Source: Bathymodiolus brooksi
Taxonomy: Eukaryota > Mollusca > Bivalvia > Mytilida > Modiolidae
Reading direction: 5' to 3'
DNA length: 64,000 nt
Assembly (NCBI GenBank): GCA_963680875.1
Contig: OY804575.1
Location: 27,075,034 to 27,139,033, forward strand
Part shown: positions 26,101 to 32,356 of the stretch, piece after piece
How positions within the stretch are numbered: the first letter of the stretch is position 1
How the letters are laid out: each line of letters starts with the position of its first letter
Program-made: the position numbers and the translations under genes
Notes under the pieces: generated by a model
Database searches by the model: none
What the model saw: only the letters and a program-made list of their open reading frames with translations
What the model was told of the DNA's origin: nothing

Positions 26101-28883
26101 AACATATATTACAGGATTTTTTATGAACTTTGAACTTTTGCCGATTTTGACCGATTATGCATATTAGAAAAAAGGGGGGATGAAATTTAATAAAAATCTT
26201 CTCCTCCGAAACTACTGAGCCAATCTCAACCAAACTTTGCTAAAATGATTCTTGGGTGGTCCTCTTCCAAAATTGTGTCCGGCATTTCAGAACTTCGACC
26301 AATATGGCCGCCACAGCCGAACTTAATTTAACATAGGACCCTATGGGAAATTCCCATAAAAATCTTCTTTTCTGAAACCATTTGCTCAATAAGAACAAAA
26401 TTTTGATGAAATAGTCATTGGATGGTTCTCTTCCAAAAATATGTCTGGCGGTTCGGCTCTTTGCCCAAGATGGCCCCCACAGCCGAACTTAGCTTAACAT
26501 AGGACCCTATGGGAAATTGACATAAAAATCTTCTCCTCAGAAACCACTGGGCCAATTGCAACCAAACTTTGGTGGAATGATCCTTGGGTGGCCCCCTTCC
26601 AAAATTGTGTCCAGTGATCCCGACTTCCAACCAAGATGGCCGCCAAGCTAAAAATAGAAAAAAGGGGGGATGGAATTAATAAAAAATCTTCTCCTCTGAA
26701 ACTACTGAGCCAATCTCAACCAAACTTTGCTGAAATGATCATTGGGTGGTCCTCTTCCAAAATTGTGTCCGGCATTTCAGACCTCCGACCAAGATGGCCA
26801 CCACAGCCGAACTTAATTTAACATAGGACCCTATGGGAAATTCCCATAAAAATCTTCTTGTCTGAAACCATTTGCTCAATAAGAACAAAATTTTAATGAA
26901 ATAGTCAGTGGATGGTTATCTTCCAAAATTGTGTCCGGCGGTTCGGCCCTTCGACCATGATGGCCCCCACAGCCGAACTTAGCTTAACATAGGACCCTAT
27001 GGGAAATTCACATAAAAATCTTCTTGTCTGGAACCTGTGAGTTGCTCAATTGGAACCAAACTTTGATAAAATAGCCATTGGATGGTCCTCTTCCAAAATT
27101 GTGTCTGGTGGTCCCGTCCTCTGACCAAGATGGCTGCACAGCTGTACTTAGTTTAACATAGGACCCTATGGGAAATTCACATAAAAACCATCTTGTCTGG
27201 AACCAGTAGCTCAATTAGAACCAAACTTTGATGGAATAGTCATTTGATGGTCCTCTTCCAAAATTGTGTCCGGCAGTCGCGCTCTCCCACCAAGATGGCT
27301 GCCGTAGTGCAGTTGCGTTGTTATTGAAAGCAGCTTTGATCCAGGTGAGCGATTACAGGCTCCTGGGAGCCTCTGGTTTCTTGTTTAAATCAATGATCAA
27401 CAATATTCTAGAATCAAACAAATGAATAAATATAACATAGATTTCTTTTACCTGCATCTTTTTACCATGCAGTCAGTGTTTTAAATCAGTCATCCAATCA
27501 GGACACTCATTATTCTTGTCCAAGATAAAAAAAATACATCGCTAAAATTACCTGTGGGTGTTTCCCCACTTCAACTCGTAAATTCACATAGAAATCGGAG
27601 ATATTTCGTCATAAAACTTCACACATGGTTTTGTCTATCATATTTCTTGAAGACAAACATAAAATTTTATTGCATTTAACAATATTTTATGAGTATCAAC
27701 AGTTTTTTCAACACCGTATCTGTTTCTCGATACAGCCGCAACTTCAACTCGTAAATTTACATAGAAATCGGAGATATTTCGTCATAAAACTTCACACATG
27801 GTTTTGTCTATCATATTTCTTGAAGACAAACATAAAATTTTATTGCATTTAACAATATTTTATGAGTATCAACAGTTTTTTCAACACTGTATCTGTTTCT
27901 CGATACAGCCGCAACTTCAACTTGTAAATTTACATAGAAATCGGAGATATTTCGTCATAAAACTTCACAAATGGTTTTGTCTATCATATTTCTTGAAGAC
28001 AAACTTAAAATTTTATTTCATTTATCAATATTTTATGAGTATCAACAGTTTTTTCAACACTGTATCTGTTTCTCGATACAGCCGCCCGATTACAGTGACC
28101 CGTGACCCAGATTAGCGCGTTCCACCAGTTTTTTCATAATAATGTTGTTTAAAAAGAATTTCTATGAAACTTTTGTAATTGTTTTGGTTTTTTTTTAAAT
28201 AGCTTCATATTACTGTACATCTGCATTTTTTTAATTAGCATGTCACATAGAAAAAGATACTACTCTGAAATAACAGAACAAATACATCTCTGTAGTTTGA
28301 TAATGTGAGAAAAACATAATGTGCCAGGGGCCTGGGTGGCCAAGCAGTCAACATTGTTGACTGTTGACTTCATTTAATTTTAGTTTTACCAATTTCCTGT
28401 ATAAATATATGAAATCACTCAGGAAGGATGGCTATGAAGTGTTGGGTAATGCTCATGTGTTAACTATAACATATCAAAAATTTTATCATTATAATATTTC
28501 TTTTTCAACAGAATTGCAGCAAACTAATGAATATGGACATTTTAAACATTTTTGAAATTAATAATATAGTTCATTTGTATTTGGCACCATATTGTGAGAA
28601 GTTGTGTAAATTGTTGCCAGTTCATTTCCCCCAATAATTACTGTCATATTATAAGAAGTGTATACATGTACTTTCATCGGTTCGTCAATACCAGTATTTG
28701 TTGTCATATTCTGCATAGTTCTGTAAATTTTATAATCTATCTATTTTTTAGATGAGTAAACCAAAAGTTGTTCATACTCCTCAGCTTCTACAGAAAGTGC
28801 AGTCAAAATGGTCTCCTATAAGACGCACACGCCCGATGAGCAGGGATGAAGAAGTAATTCAGTGCACAAAACGAAAACTGTAA
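5192..28883 (+). CDS. GTSE1: GTSE1-like protein (G2 and S phase-expressed 1), 13 coding exons, 710 aa
   Basis: Coding exons: 5192-5198, 5836-5946, 7433-7576, 8746-8806, 9590-10163, 10992-11114, 13632-14145, 14819-14927, 15229-15303, 15490-15588, 20470-20611, 21946-21987, 28752-28883. All junctions are GT-AG and every phase matches, giving 2133 nt and 710 aa, near the vertebrate length. The GTSE1 N-terminal signature is clear: IDDETFDFDL (about residues 92-101), then EEEDEIFFGPVCFTER (about 115-130). The rest is Ser/Thr/Lys-rich and largely disordered, with many SP/TP sites and basic patches, as expected of a microtubule-associated mitotic protein. A KEN box (32-34) and RxxL (53-56) suggest APC/C turnover, and LIDLS (9-13) resembles a clathrin box. 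In vertebrates GTSE1 binds microtubule plus ends and clathrin on spindles and restrains p53; those roles are inferred here by homology. ATG 5192 has A at -3 and G at +4. Small extra or alternative exons in the last intron cannot be excluded. Confidence 0.85.
5395..5653 (-). mobile_element. tRNA-headed SINE (family II), minus strand, 11-bp target duplication
   Basis: The tail GGTTTGGTTTTACACCACTT at the left and the tRNA-like head ending GGCCACGACGGCCCC at the right show minus orientation. GAAAAAAAGGG flanks it at 5384-5394 and 5654-5664. It lies in the first intron between coding exons of the GTSE1-like gene. Confidence 0.8.
5836..5946 (+). CDS. GTSE1: GTSE1-like coding exon 2 (LIDLS and KEN motifs)
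   Basis: Flanked by CTCTTACAG and GTTAGT, phase 1 in and 1 out, residues 3-39. It carries LIDLS, a type-I clathrin-box-like motif, and EEDKENVHPL, a KEN degron in acidic context. From memory, human GTSE1 has a comparable LIDL...DKENV segment near its C terminus, so the N-terminal position here is unusual. Confidence 0.8.
6460..7140 (-). mobile_element. 5'-truncated non-LTR retrotransposon 3' end
   Basis: The minus-strand frame 6696-7007 reads like the C-terminal tail of a non-LTR reverse transcriptase. It has HTRLRQNCSSLKGDLF, then a zinc-finger-like CNC...ENNEHYFLHC with the C-x-C...H...H-x-C spacing typical of these tails. No RT catalytic motifs remain, so the copy is 5' truncated. It sits antisense in a GTSE1 intron and is a different family from the element at 46-52 kb. 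Exact ends are uncertain. Confidence 0.7.
7310..7425. repeat. Local direct duplication, 2 copies
   Basis: Two adjacent copies of a roughly 60-bp segment containing ACTTGTCTGTAAACTTGTAC end just before the exon at 7433. The T-rich end of the second copy forms the polypyrimidine tract of that exon's acceptor. Confidence 0.65.
7433..7576 (+). CDS. GTSE1: GTSE1-like coding exon 3
   Basis: Acceptor TTAATAG, donor GTACAT, phase 1 in and 1 out, residues 40-87. It contains RRLSLTLKSSDD, with an RxxL destruction-box core and a basophilic serine site. The rest is polar and likely disordered. Confidence 0.8.
8746..8806 (+). CDS. GTSE1: GTSE1-like coding exon 4 (FDFDL signature)
   Basis: Acceptor TTCTTTTTAG, donor GTAAGT, phase 1 in and 2 out, residues 88-107. 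LIDDETFDFDLAVSP corresponds to the ADEKFDFDLSLS-type segment that opens the conserved vertebrate GTSE1 N-terminal region. This exon and the next identify the gene. Confidence 0.9.
9137..9250. repeat. 57-bp direct duplication
   Basis: Two tandem copies of a 57-bp segment start at GGCTGGGGGTCACCCACACT (9137) and GGCTGGGGATCACCCACACT (9194). It is intronic. A minus-strand SINE-tail remnant (GATTGGTGTTTAACACC) follows at about 9340. Confidence 0.7.
9590..10163 (+). CDS. GTSE1: GTSE1-like coding exon 5 (largest, conserved domain)
   Basis: Acceptor TTATTTTCAG, donor GTACTT after TSIK, phase 2 in and 0 out, residues 108-299. It starts with the conserved EEEDEIFFGPVCFTERL, followed by SPLNAKQFALMVKEANYVAYRI, equivalent to the helix after the FFGP motif in GTSE1. 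A Ser-rich linker and a basic tail (KRPSIGRIQQPSK) follow. The frame stays open for about 230 nt past the donor, so intron retention would add residues before a stop near 10398. Confidence 0.88.
10992..11114 (+). CDS. GTSE1: GTSE1-like coding exon 6 with tandemly copied donor
   Basis: Acceptor TTTTTCTCTCACTAG, donor GTGAGT, phase 0 in and 0 out, residues 300-340, Ser/Asp-rich. The last 26-29 nt of this exon with the first 34 nt of its intron are the founder of the 63-bp array that follows. Reading on from this donor in frame meets TAA after seven codons, so only the first donor gives a full protein. Confidence 0.8.
11086..11595 (+). repeat. Eight tandem copies of an exon-end/5' splice site segment
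   Basis: A 63-64 bp unit spans TATCTAAAAATAATCTGC, GAAAAGTCAA|GTGAGTTTAT and GTCTATTCTATTAATATTGA. GTGAGT donors occur at 11115, 11178, 11241, 11305, 11368, 11431, 11494 and 11558. Copies 2-8 share GCTGAAAAG or GCCGAAAAG where the exon has GCCTAAAAG, and alternate between the two, suggesting expansion of a two-unit block. Confidence 0.9.
11655..11855. repeat. Nested palindromes, probable foldback element
   Basis: GACTGGTCCAAAAACCATGT (11684) pairs with ACATGGTTTTTGGACCGGTC (to 11747). Outside it, GATACAGACTGGG (about 11660) pairs with CAGTCTGTATATC (about 11835-11848). The structure suggests a small MITE with an inner hairpin. No coding potential. Confidence 0.6.
11876..12030. repeat. 155-bp hairpin element
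   Basis: The left arm with TACACTTATTGAC, GGGTAATAGCAC and GGTACCAACTATTTTCC folds onto GGAAAATAGTTGGTAC, GTGCTATTACCC and GTCTATAAGTGT. The short loop lies near 11950. It is a MITE-like foldback in a GTSE1 intron. Smaller CTATTCACCAGTCGGTGAATAG palindrome-like text follows at 12190-12245. Confidence 0.7.
12659..12816. mobile_element. 158-bp foldback (MITE-like) element
   Basis: ATTCTCCTTCAGTTGCCCAT at the left end is mirrored by ATGGGCAACTGAAGGAGAAT at the right end. The arms match almost perfectly for about 70 bp around a short loop (TCGCCTGATGGCTT). Similar GGGAGAAA/TTTCTCCC text at 12510-12655 suggests an older element around it. Confidence 0.75.
13632..14145 (+). CDS. GTSE1: GTSE1-like coding exon 7
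   Basis: Acceptor TTATTATTGTAG, donor GTAAAT, phase 0 in and 1 out, residues 341-511. Lys/Ser/Asn-rich and basic, with RRNSPRLKAKQ and KGPITKLSLMKPG patches likely to contact microtubules or be phosphorylated at SP sites. It begins with ATG, which could fake a separate gene, but phase and composition fit the series. Confidence 0.75.
14819..14927 (+). CDS. GTSE1: GTSE1-like coding exon 8
   Basis: Acceptor TTATTTTTAG, donor GTCAGT, phase 1 in and 2 out, residues 512-547. Contains CVSTPVKQDK and FTTPSRS, two TP sites. Confidence 0.75.
14985..15060. repeat. 44-bp direct duplication
   Basis: GTTTTTGTTGTTGACATTTT and CTGTCAGTTT recur about 44 bp apart. It is T-rich intronic sequence after the donor at 14928. 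Confidence 0.6.
15229..15303 (+). CDS. GTSE1: GTSE1-like coding exon 9
   Basis: Acceptor TTTTTCTCTTAG, donor GTGAAC, phase 2 in and 2 out, residues 548-572, with SFSWWPVAP. Exons 9 and 10 both have phase 2/2, so skipping either would keep the frame. Confidence 0.65.
15490..15588 (+). CDS. GTSE1: GTSE1-like coding exon 10
   Basis: Acceptor ATATCAATAG, donor GTCAGT, phase 2 in and 2 out, residues 573-605. Ser/Arg-rich (STPVSSRRRSFLPTPNKS), with SP/TP and basic sites. Confidence 0.75.
15669..15798. repeat. Short tandem array of a roughly 20-bp unit
   Basis: About six imperfect copies of GTTAGCTTAGCTTGGTAAT lie in tandem 80 bp after the exon-10 donor. Purely intronic. Confidence 0.75.
16162..19909. 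repeat. 3.75-kb minisatellite, about 150 copies of a 25-bp unit
   Basis: The unit starts GAGTGTACCTGATGAAGGTT and ends in a 5-nt variable part. Two variants dominate, ATTAT and GATAT, the latter often in pairs. The 3' kilobase carries further variants (ATTAC, ATTAG, AATAT, ATTCT), so homogeneity falls toward that end. One +1 insertion occurs near 19277. Twenty-five is not a multiple of three and stops are frequent, so it is not coding. It fills most of the intron between exons 10 and 11 of the GTSE1-like gene. Confidence 0.95.
20470..20611 (+). CDS. GTSE1: GTSE1-like coding exon 11
   Basis: Acceptor TCAATTTTCAG, donor GTAGAT, phase 2 in and 0 out, residues 606-653. Ser-rich (SSTSSRQSLLSSCSSVSDTP) with a basic end. 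Confidence 0.75.
20866..21043. mobile_element. 178-bp mariner-like MITE with TA target duplication
   Basis: CAGTCAAACCTGT at the left and ACAGGTTTGACTG at the right are exact inverted ends flanked by TA on both sides. Internal arms pair partly (GGTCACCTTTGGG-type text). A decayed relative is visible at 33491-33612 (ACAGTCAAACCTCTAATG ... AAGCAGGTTTGA). Confidence 0.8.
21946..21987 (+). CDS. GTSE1: GTSE1-like coding exon 12 (14 codons)
   Basis: Acceptor TTTTTTCTTCAG, donor GTAACT, phase 0 in and 0 out, residues 654-667 (YSTDVNEKSPSTMK). Small and frame-neutral, so it could be a cassette exon. Confidence 0.6.
22103..22368 (+). mobile_element. tRNA-headed SINE (family I) with 12-bp target duplication
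   Basis: The head has the A-box region GGGTGGCTCAGCGAGTTAGG and B box GTGGGTTCACGCCC, with the tail TGCTGAAAGTGGTGTTAAAC. ATCTGTTTAAGA repeats at 22091-22102 and 22369-22380. It lies 115 bp after the exon-12 donor. Confidence 0.85.
22871..23070. repeat. 100-bp tandem duplication
   Basis: TTTTACAATATAATCATTCC starts at 22871 and again at 22971. The copies are nearly identical, differing mainly by AAAAAATTAA versus AAAAAAATAA, so this is a recent local duplication. Confidence 0.85.
23071..24156. other. Intronic stretch, no supported gene
   Basis: Several open frames (23343-23609 on +, 23633-23965 on -) have no recognisable motif and no convincing splice partner. The minus-strand frame has unusually even composition and could be a decayed transposon product, but I cannot name it. 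Confidence 0.35.
24157..24608. mobile_element. Dispersed bivalve-type repeat, TGTCTCCC...GGGAGACA ends
   Basis: It starts with the palindromic TGTCTCTCCTTCGAACGAAG and ends with GGGGAGACATAA. Inside, a segment with TTTTTGTCTTTCCAGATAGG, TTTGGTATGTGGGTGCATGA and TGACCTCAAGGTCAAATA is present twice about 165 bp apart. I recognise the family as common in bivalves, but not its class. Confidence 0.6.
25169..27384. mobile_element. 2.2-kb bivalve-type repeat with about ten internal subunits
   Basis: It opens with AGCTCACCTGGCCTCTAGGC folding onto CCAGGTGAGCT, and closes with CAGGTGAGCGATTACAGGCT then CCTGGGAGCCTCT. In between are about ten degenerate subunits of 160-315 bp, each with AACCAAACTTTG, a TTCCAAAATTGTGTCCG-like line and CCAAGATGGCCGCC or a variant. 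No long open frame. The same layout recurs at 56764-59503. Confidence 0.8.
27568..28085. repeat. 173-bp tandem repeat, 3 copies
   Basis: ACTTCAACTCGTAAATTCAC-type starts fall at 27568, 27741 and 27914, an exact 173-bp period. Each unit ends at TTTCTCGATACAGCCGC. The similar proteins read from each unit (MVLSIIFLEDKHKILLHLTI) only reflect the DNA repeat. Confidence 0.9.
28752..28883 (+). CDS. GTSE1: GTSE1-like terminal coding exon with stop
   Basis: Acceptor CTATTTTTTAG, phase 0 in, residues 668-710, TAA at 28881. Sequence is basic with a KWSPIRRTRP site and ends TKRKL. It lacks the LIDL/KEN C-terminal tail I remember from vertebrates; those motifs are in exon 2 here. The preceding intron is 6.8 kb and may hide small exons. 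Confidence 0.75.
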   Translation: MSKPKVVHTPQLLQKVQSKWSPIRRTRPMSRDEEVIQCTKRKL

Positions 28884-29103
28884 AAAAAATCAATAACATT
28901 CATTTAAAATATATTGTATTGTAATCACTTTTTATTTGTATTATTTGTTAATTTCAGTAAGCTCATATTTTTACTGTGTAGTGTTAAACATTTAGAAATG
29001 CACATTATTTTGCTGAAGCAGACTATAGTGGCTTTTTATTTTTGGGATGAATATGAAATTCTAGCTACATGTAATTTCATTTCATTTTGTGATTCTGTGA
29101 TAA

Positions 29104-29540
29104 CACGGGTGGTTTGCTACGTCACACGCACGGATACTTAAACATCGCCTCGAGGTAGGTTTATACAGTTGTACAATTTAAAAAAAGATAAACTAACAAA
29201 ACCAAGTAGTTCACCGAAGGGCCCACATATCAGACTTCATTGTTAGCATACATTCATTGCATGGAAACCCATCAGTTTTGCAAACACTTCTGTATAGTTA
29301 AAATTCCGGGCAAGGATAAAGTTCACACAAAACCCATTTAACTGTACAGAAGTGTTTGCAAAACTGACGGGTTTCCGCGCAATGAATGTATGCTAACAAT
29401 GATGTCTGATATGTACGTGGGCCCTTCGGTGAACTACTTGGTTTTGTTAGTTTTCCTTTTTTTTAAATTGTACAACTGTATATACCTACCTCGAGGCGAT
29501 GTTTAAGTATCCGTGCGTGTGACGTAGCAAACCACCCGTG
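29104..29540. mobile_element. 437-bp foldback element downstream of the GTSE1-like stop
   Basis: CACGGGTGGTTTGCTACGTC at the left end mirrors GACGTAGCAAACCACCCGTG at the right. Arms of about 205 bp match with few differences around a 45-bp loop. GATAA flanks both ends (29099-29103, 29541-29545). The only good downstream AATAAA I see is at 29776, so the element may lie in the 3' UTR. Confidence 0.85.
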
Positions 29541-29775
29541 GATAAGAAGTGTGATTTCATATTTAATAATTAGTTTGTAGCCGTTTTATGCATAAATTGA
29601 TACAATACGGTGCACTACAACATCAATAAATTTATGTGTATAACATACCAGAGATGCATAGGAACTTTCATAAAATGATGTTGAGAGGACCATGCATACC
29701 TATCTATGGCTTTCTTTTTTTGAGGATGGGTCTTGACTTTGAAACATTTTTATATGTACAAAACCAATTGTAAGG

Positions 29776-29781
29776 AATAAA
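29776..29781 (+). promoter_or_regulatory. Candidate polyadenylation signal AATAAA
   Basis: AATAAA lies 0.9 kb past the GTSE1-like stop, beyond the foldback element. In AT-rich DNA this hexamer is common, and a weaker AATATA-type signal near 28907 is an alternative. Confidence 0.25.
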
Positions 29782-30092
29782 CTATTATTTTTAAAGACGT
29801 ACACTTCAAATTTAAATCTAGGATGAACTGAACATTCTTCTGTAATTCTAATTAATTATTTTTGTGCCTAATCAAGGGAGATAATGTTAAATCTGTTAGG
29901 AATGACATAGGATTCTAGTATCTGTACACTTTGATATGAAGACAAATACAAAGTAATAAAGGCATTGCTAAATAGTGTTATTTATTTACATCAAAAACAC
30001 ATAAAAAACTCCTTCTGTTGATAATATTTGGGTTCAGCAGTTTCTTTCATCCAACTTTTGCATATTGTCTGTTTGTTATTTGCTACAGTACA

Positions 30093-32356
30093 CTCCAAGT
30101 GTATCAATGATCATACTCTCAGGTCGGACATATTCCTCCCAAAATGTCCGACAAATTTGAGAGTCAACACTCTCTAAGTCCGACTATTTGGTTGGACATC
30201 GTGGTCGGACGTGAGAGTGGATATTTAAAGATTTTTTTTACATTTCTCGAGGTGAACATGTCAAACATTTTGTGATCGATGTGTATTTGTAAGCGTACTT
30301 TCTTTCCGGTATGTAGAATGTCCGGGTACGTAAATACCCTAGTGTATTTCTACCTTGCCCCATATTCGTGCCAGGAAAGGTAGCTCAAAGGTCAATATAT
30401 AACTGAAATATTGTTGAAAAGTGACGTTTAAACACCCATAGCCTCATATAAATTATTACAATAAAATATCGATTAAGTAACGAAATCGATATCAATTATT
30501 TTCCAGTATATTTAGTATAAAAAGCTTGTTCTACACGTTTACTGTGAGATGTATTGCAACCGCCATTTTTTACTACAATCACGTCCGCATGCTCGTGTTT
30601 GATGGAAAAGCTATAGCTATATTTAGATATTTTGTGATAATAATTTTATATTGTAAATCGATCCACCCTGTGATTTTTTTCAACAAGATACATTTTTTAT
30701 AGTATATATTTTATTATAAAATACAATATTGTACTGATTTTCGCTAACACTTCAATCATTGAATATTGATTTTTTTCGGATGTTGAATATTTTCTCCCCA
30801 GAATTGCACCCCCTGTTAGTATACGTTTATTGCTTTATTTTAAAAAAAAATAACACCAAGAACATCGATGATACAAGTCTTCTTATTCAGAAATAAACCT
30901 ACAGCAAAATAAAGGTATACATTTTTTGTACTGTAAATAAAATCGTCATTTTTATCTAGATTTATCGTCCGAAAAATACGGTACTCCTCTACTATACTAA
31001 TTTGGATTAGGTGATGGGAATTAGGTGCCATCATCAAAATAAAGATTAAAAAAATGTATTTTATGATAATGATGGCTGATTAAAATTGTTTGTCATGCAT
31101 TAGCTGTCAGTTGTAATATACAGGATGTAACCAATATTCAGGAAGAGCCCCTACTATGAAGCCATCTATTTTGAGATGCCATTCAATGAAAATAACCTGA
31201 TCATATTGTTAAATAAGAATAAGAATTAGATAAGAAATTAAAATTTATAGAAGGCAAGGATTATATAATTAACACATTAAGTCACATTTCATTTATTTAG
31301 CTTGGGTCAGTTATCATTAAAAAGACAAAAATGGTTTTAAAAAAAATCTGTCTAATAAGTTTTTACCTAAATAACGATATCATGACGTATAATAATTTTT
31401 CACCGTAAATGTATTTATTTTATTAAGATATTTATACACATATATAAGAAAAAAGATATAAATTTATTTCTTAAGTACAAATAAATTGGAAGACGGCTTG
31501 AAAATCGAAAACGCAAAATAGTTATCTATGTTTATAAGTCTTAGTGAAAGGAGTCTTGAGCAACGTTTTTTTTTCGCACCTGTGATAGGTGTATTTGTAT
31601 ATCATGAATGCACGATGCGACGACATGCTGAGATGGGTGATGTTTTGACAGGTAAACTGTAAAAAAAACCGTAGAATACACTAATAAAATATTATTTCAC
31701 CTATATCAGGACTCCGCAGACTGCCAATTATCAAGAAGAAAAAAACCGGGATTTACGGATTTATGACCCATTCGCCATAAACAAAATAAAACTTAAATTT
31801 TACTAATTAATTTTAATCCAAATTTGCCTTTAAAGAAATAAATGTATAAATTAGAATTATTTACCTGGGTTCGTTCGCCCTACATTTGGCAAACGCGTAA
31901 AAGAGCAAACGCACCCGATATTGAAACCGGCAACTGTCTGCAGCAAGTGAAAGGGCCTTGGCATCGATTGTCGCGAGTACATAGTGACATATTAATATTC
32001 ACTTCTAGTGCACTTAAAACATGGGTACTGCATGTTAATACATTTTATTCATGGATATTATTGTATATATCGCCCGTGGCAGCCGTTAACATATCTATAC
32101 TTTCCGTACTGTATATCACTCATTTACTTCAGCTTTACTAAGATACGCATGTTTCTTTATGCATGAATGTATTGGTTAGCAGAATTTGGGGACGTTTCCT
32201 GTTTACAGTTTAACTATCTGAGAGTGGAGACTCTCACTCCGACCTGGGAGGATTTTGTCGGACGATTTTGTCGGATAATTTTAAGAGTGACACTCTCTTC
32301 AAGTCCGACAAAACTCTGTGTCTGACCTGAGAGTATGATCGTTGATACACTCGGAG
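30093..32356. mobile_element. 2.26-kb TIR element with GTCGGAC subterminal motifs
   Basis: The left end CTCCAAGTGTATCAATGATC and inverted right end (minus strand CTCCGAGTGTATCAACGATC) are followed on both sides by ATACTCTCAGGTC and several GTCGGAC/GTCCGAC motifs. The interior has no recognised transposase; its longest frame (31842-32141) has no motif. It is probably a non-autonomous DNA transposon. A target duplication is not clear. Confidence 0.75.

Noticed and set aside
27625..28115. Paralogous small proteins MVLSIIFLEDKHK... repeated
   Set aside because: They arise from the 173-bp DNA tandem repeat, differ by frame at the ends, and have no gene structure.
31842..32141. 99-codon frame as a transposase
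   Set aside because: No DDE-type or other motif; it is short, and the surrounding TIR element looks non-autonomous.
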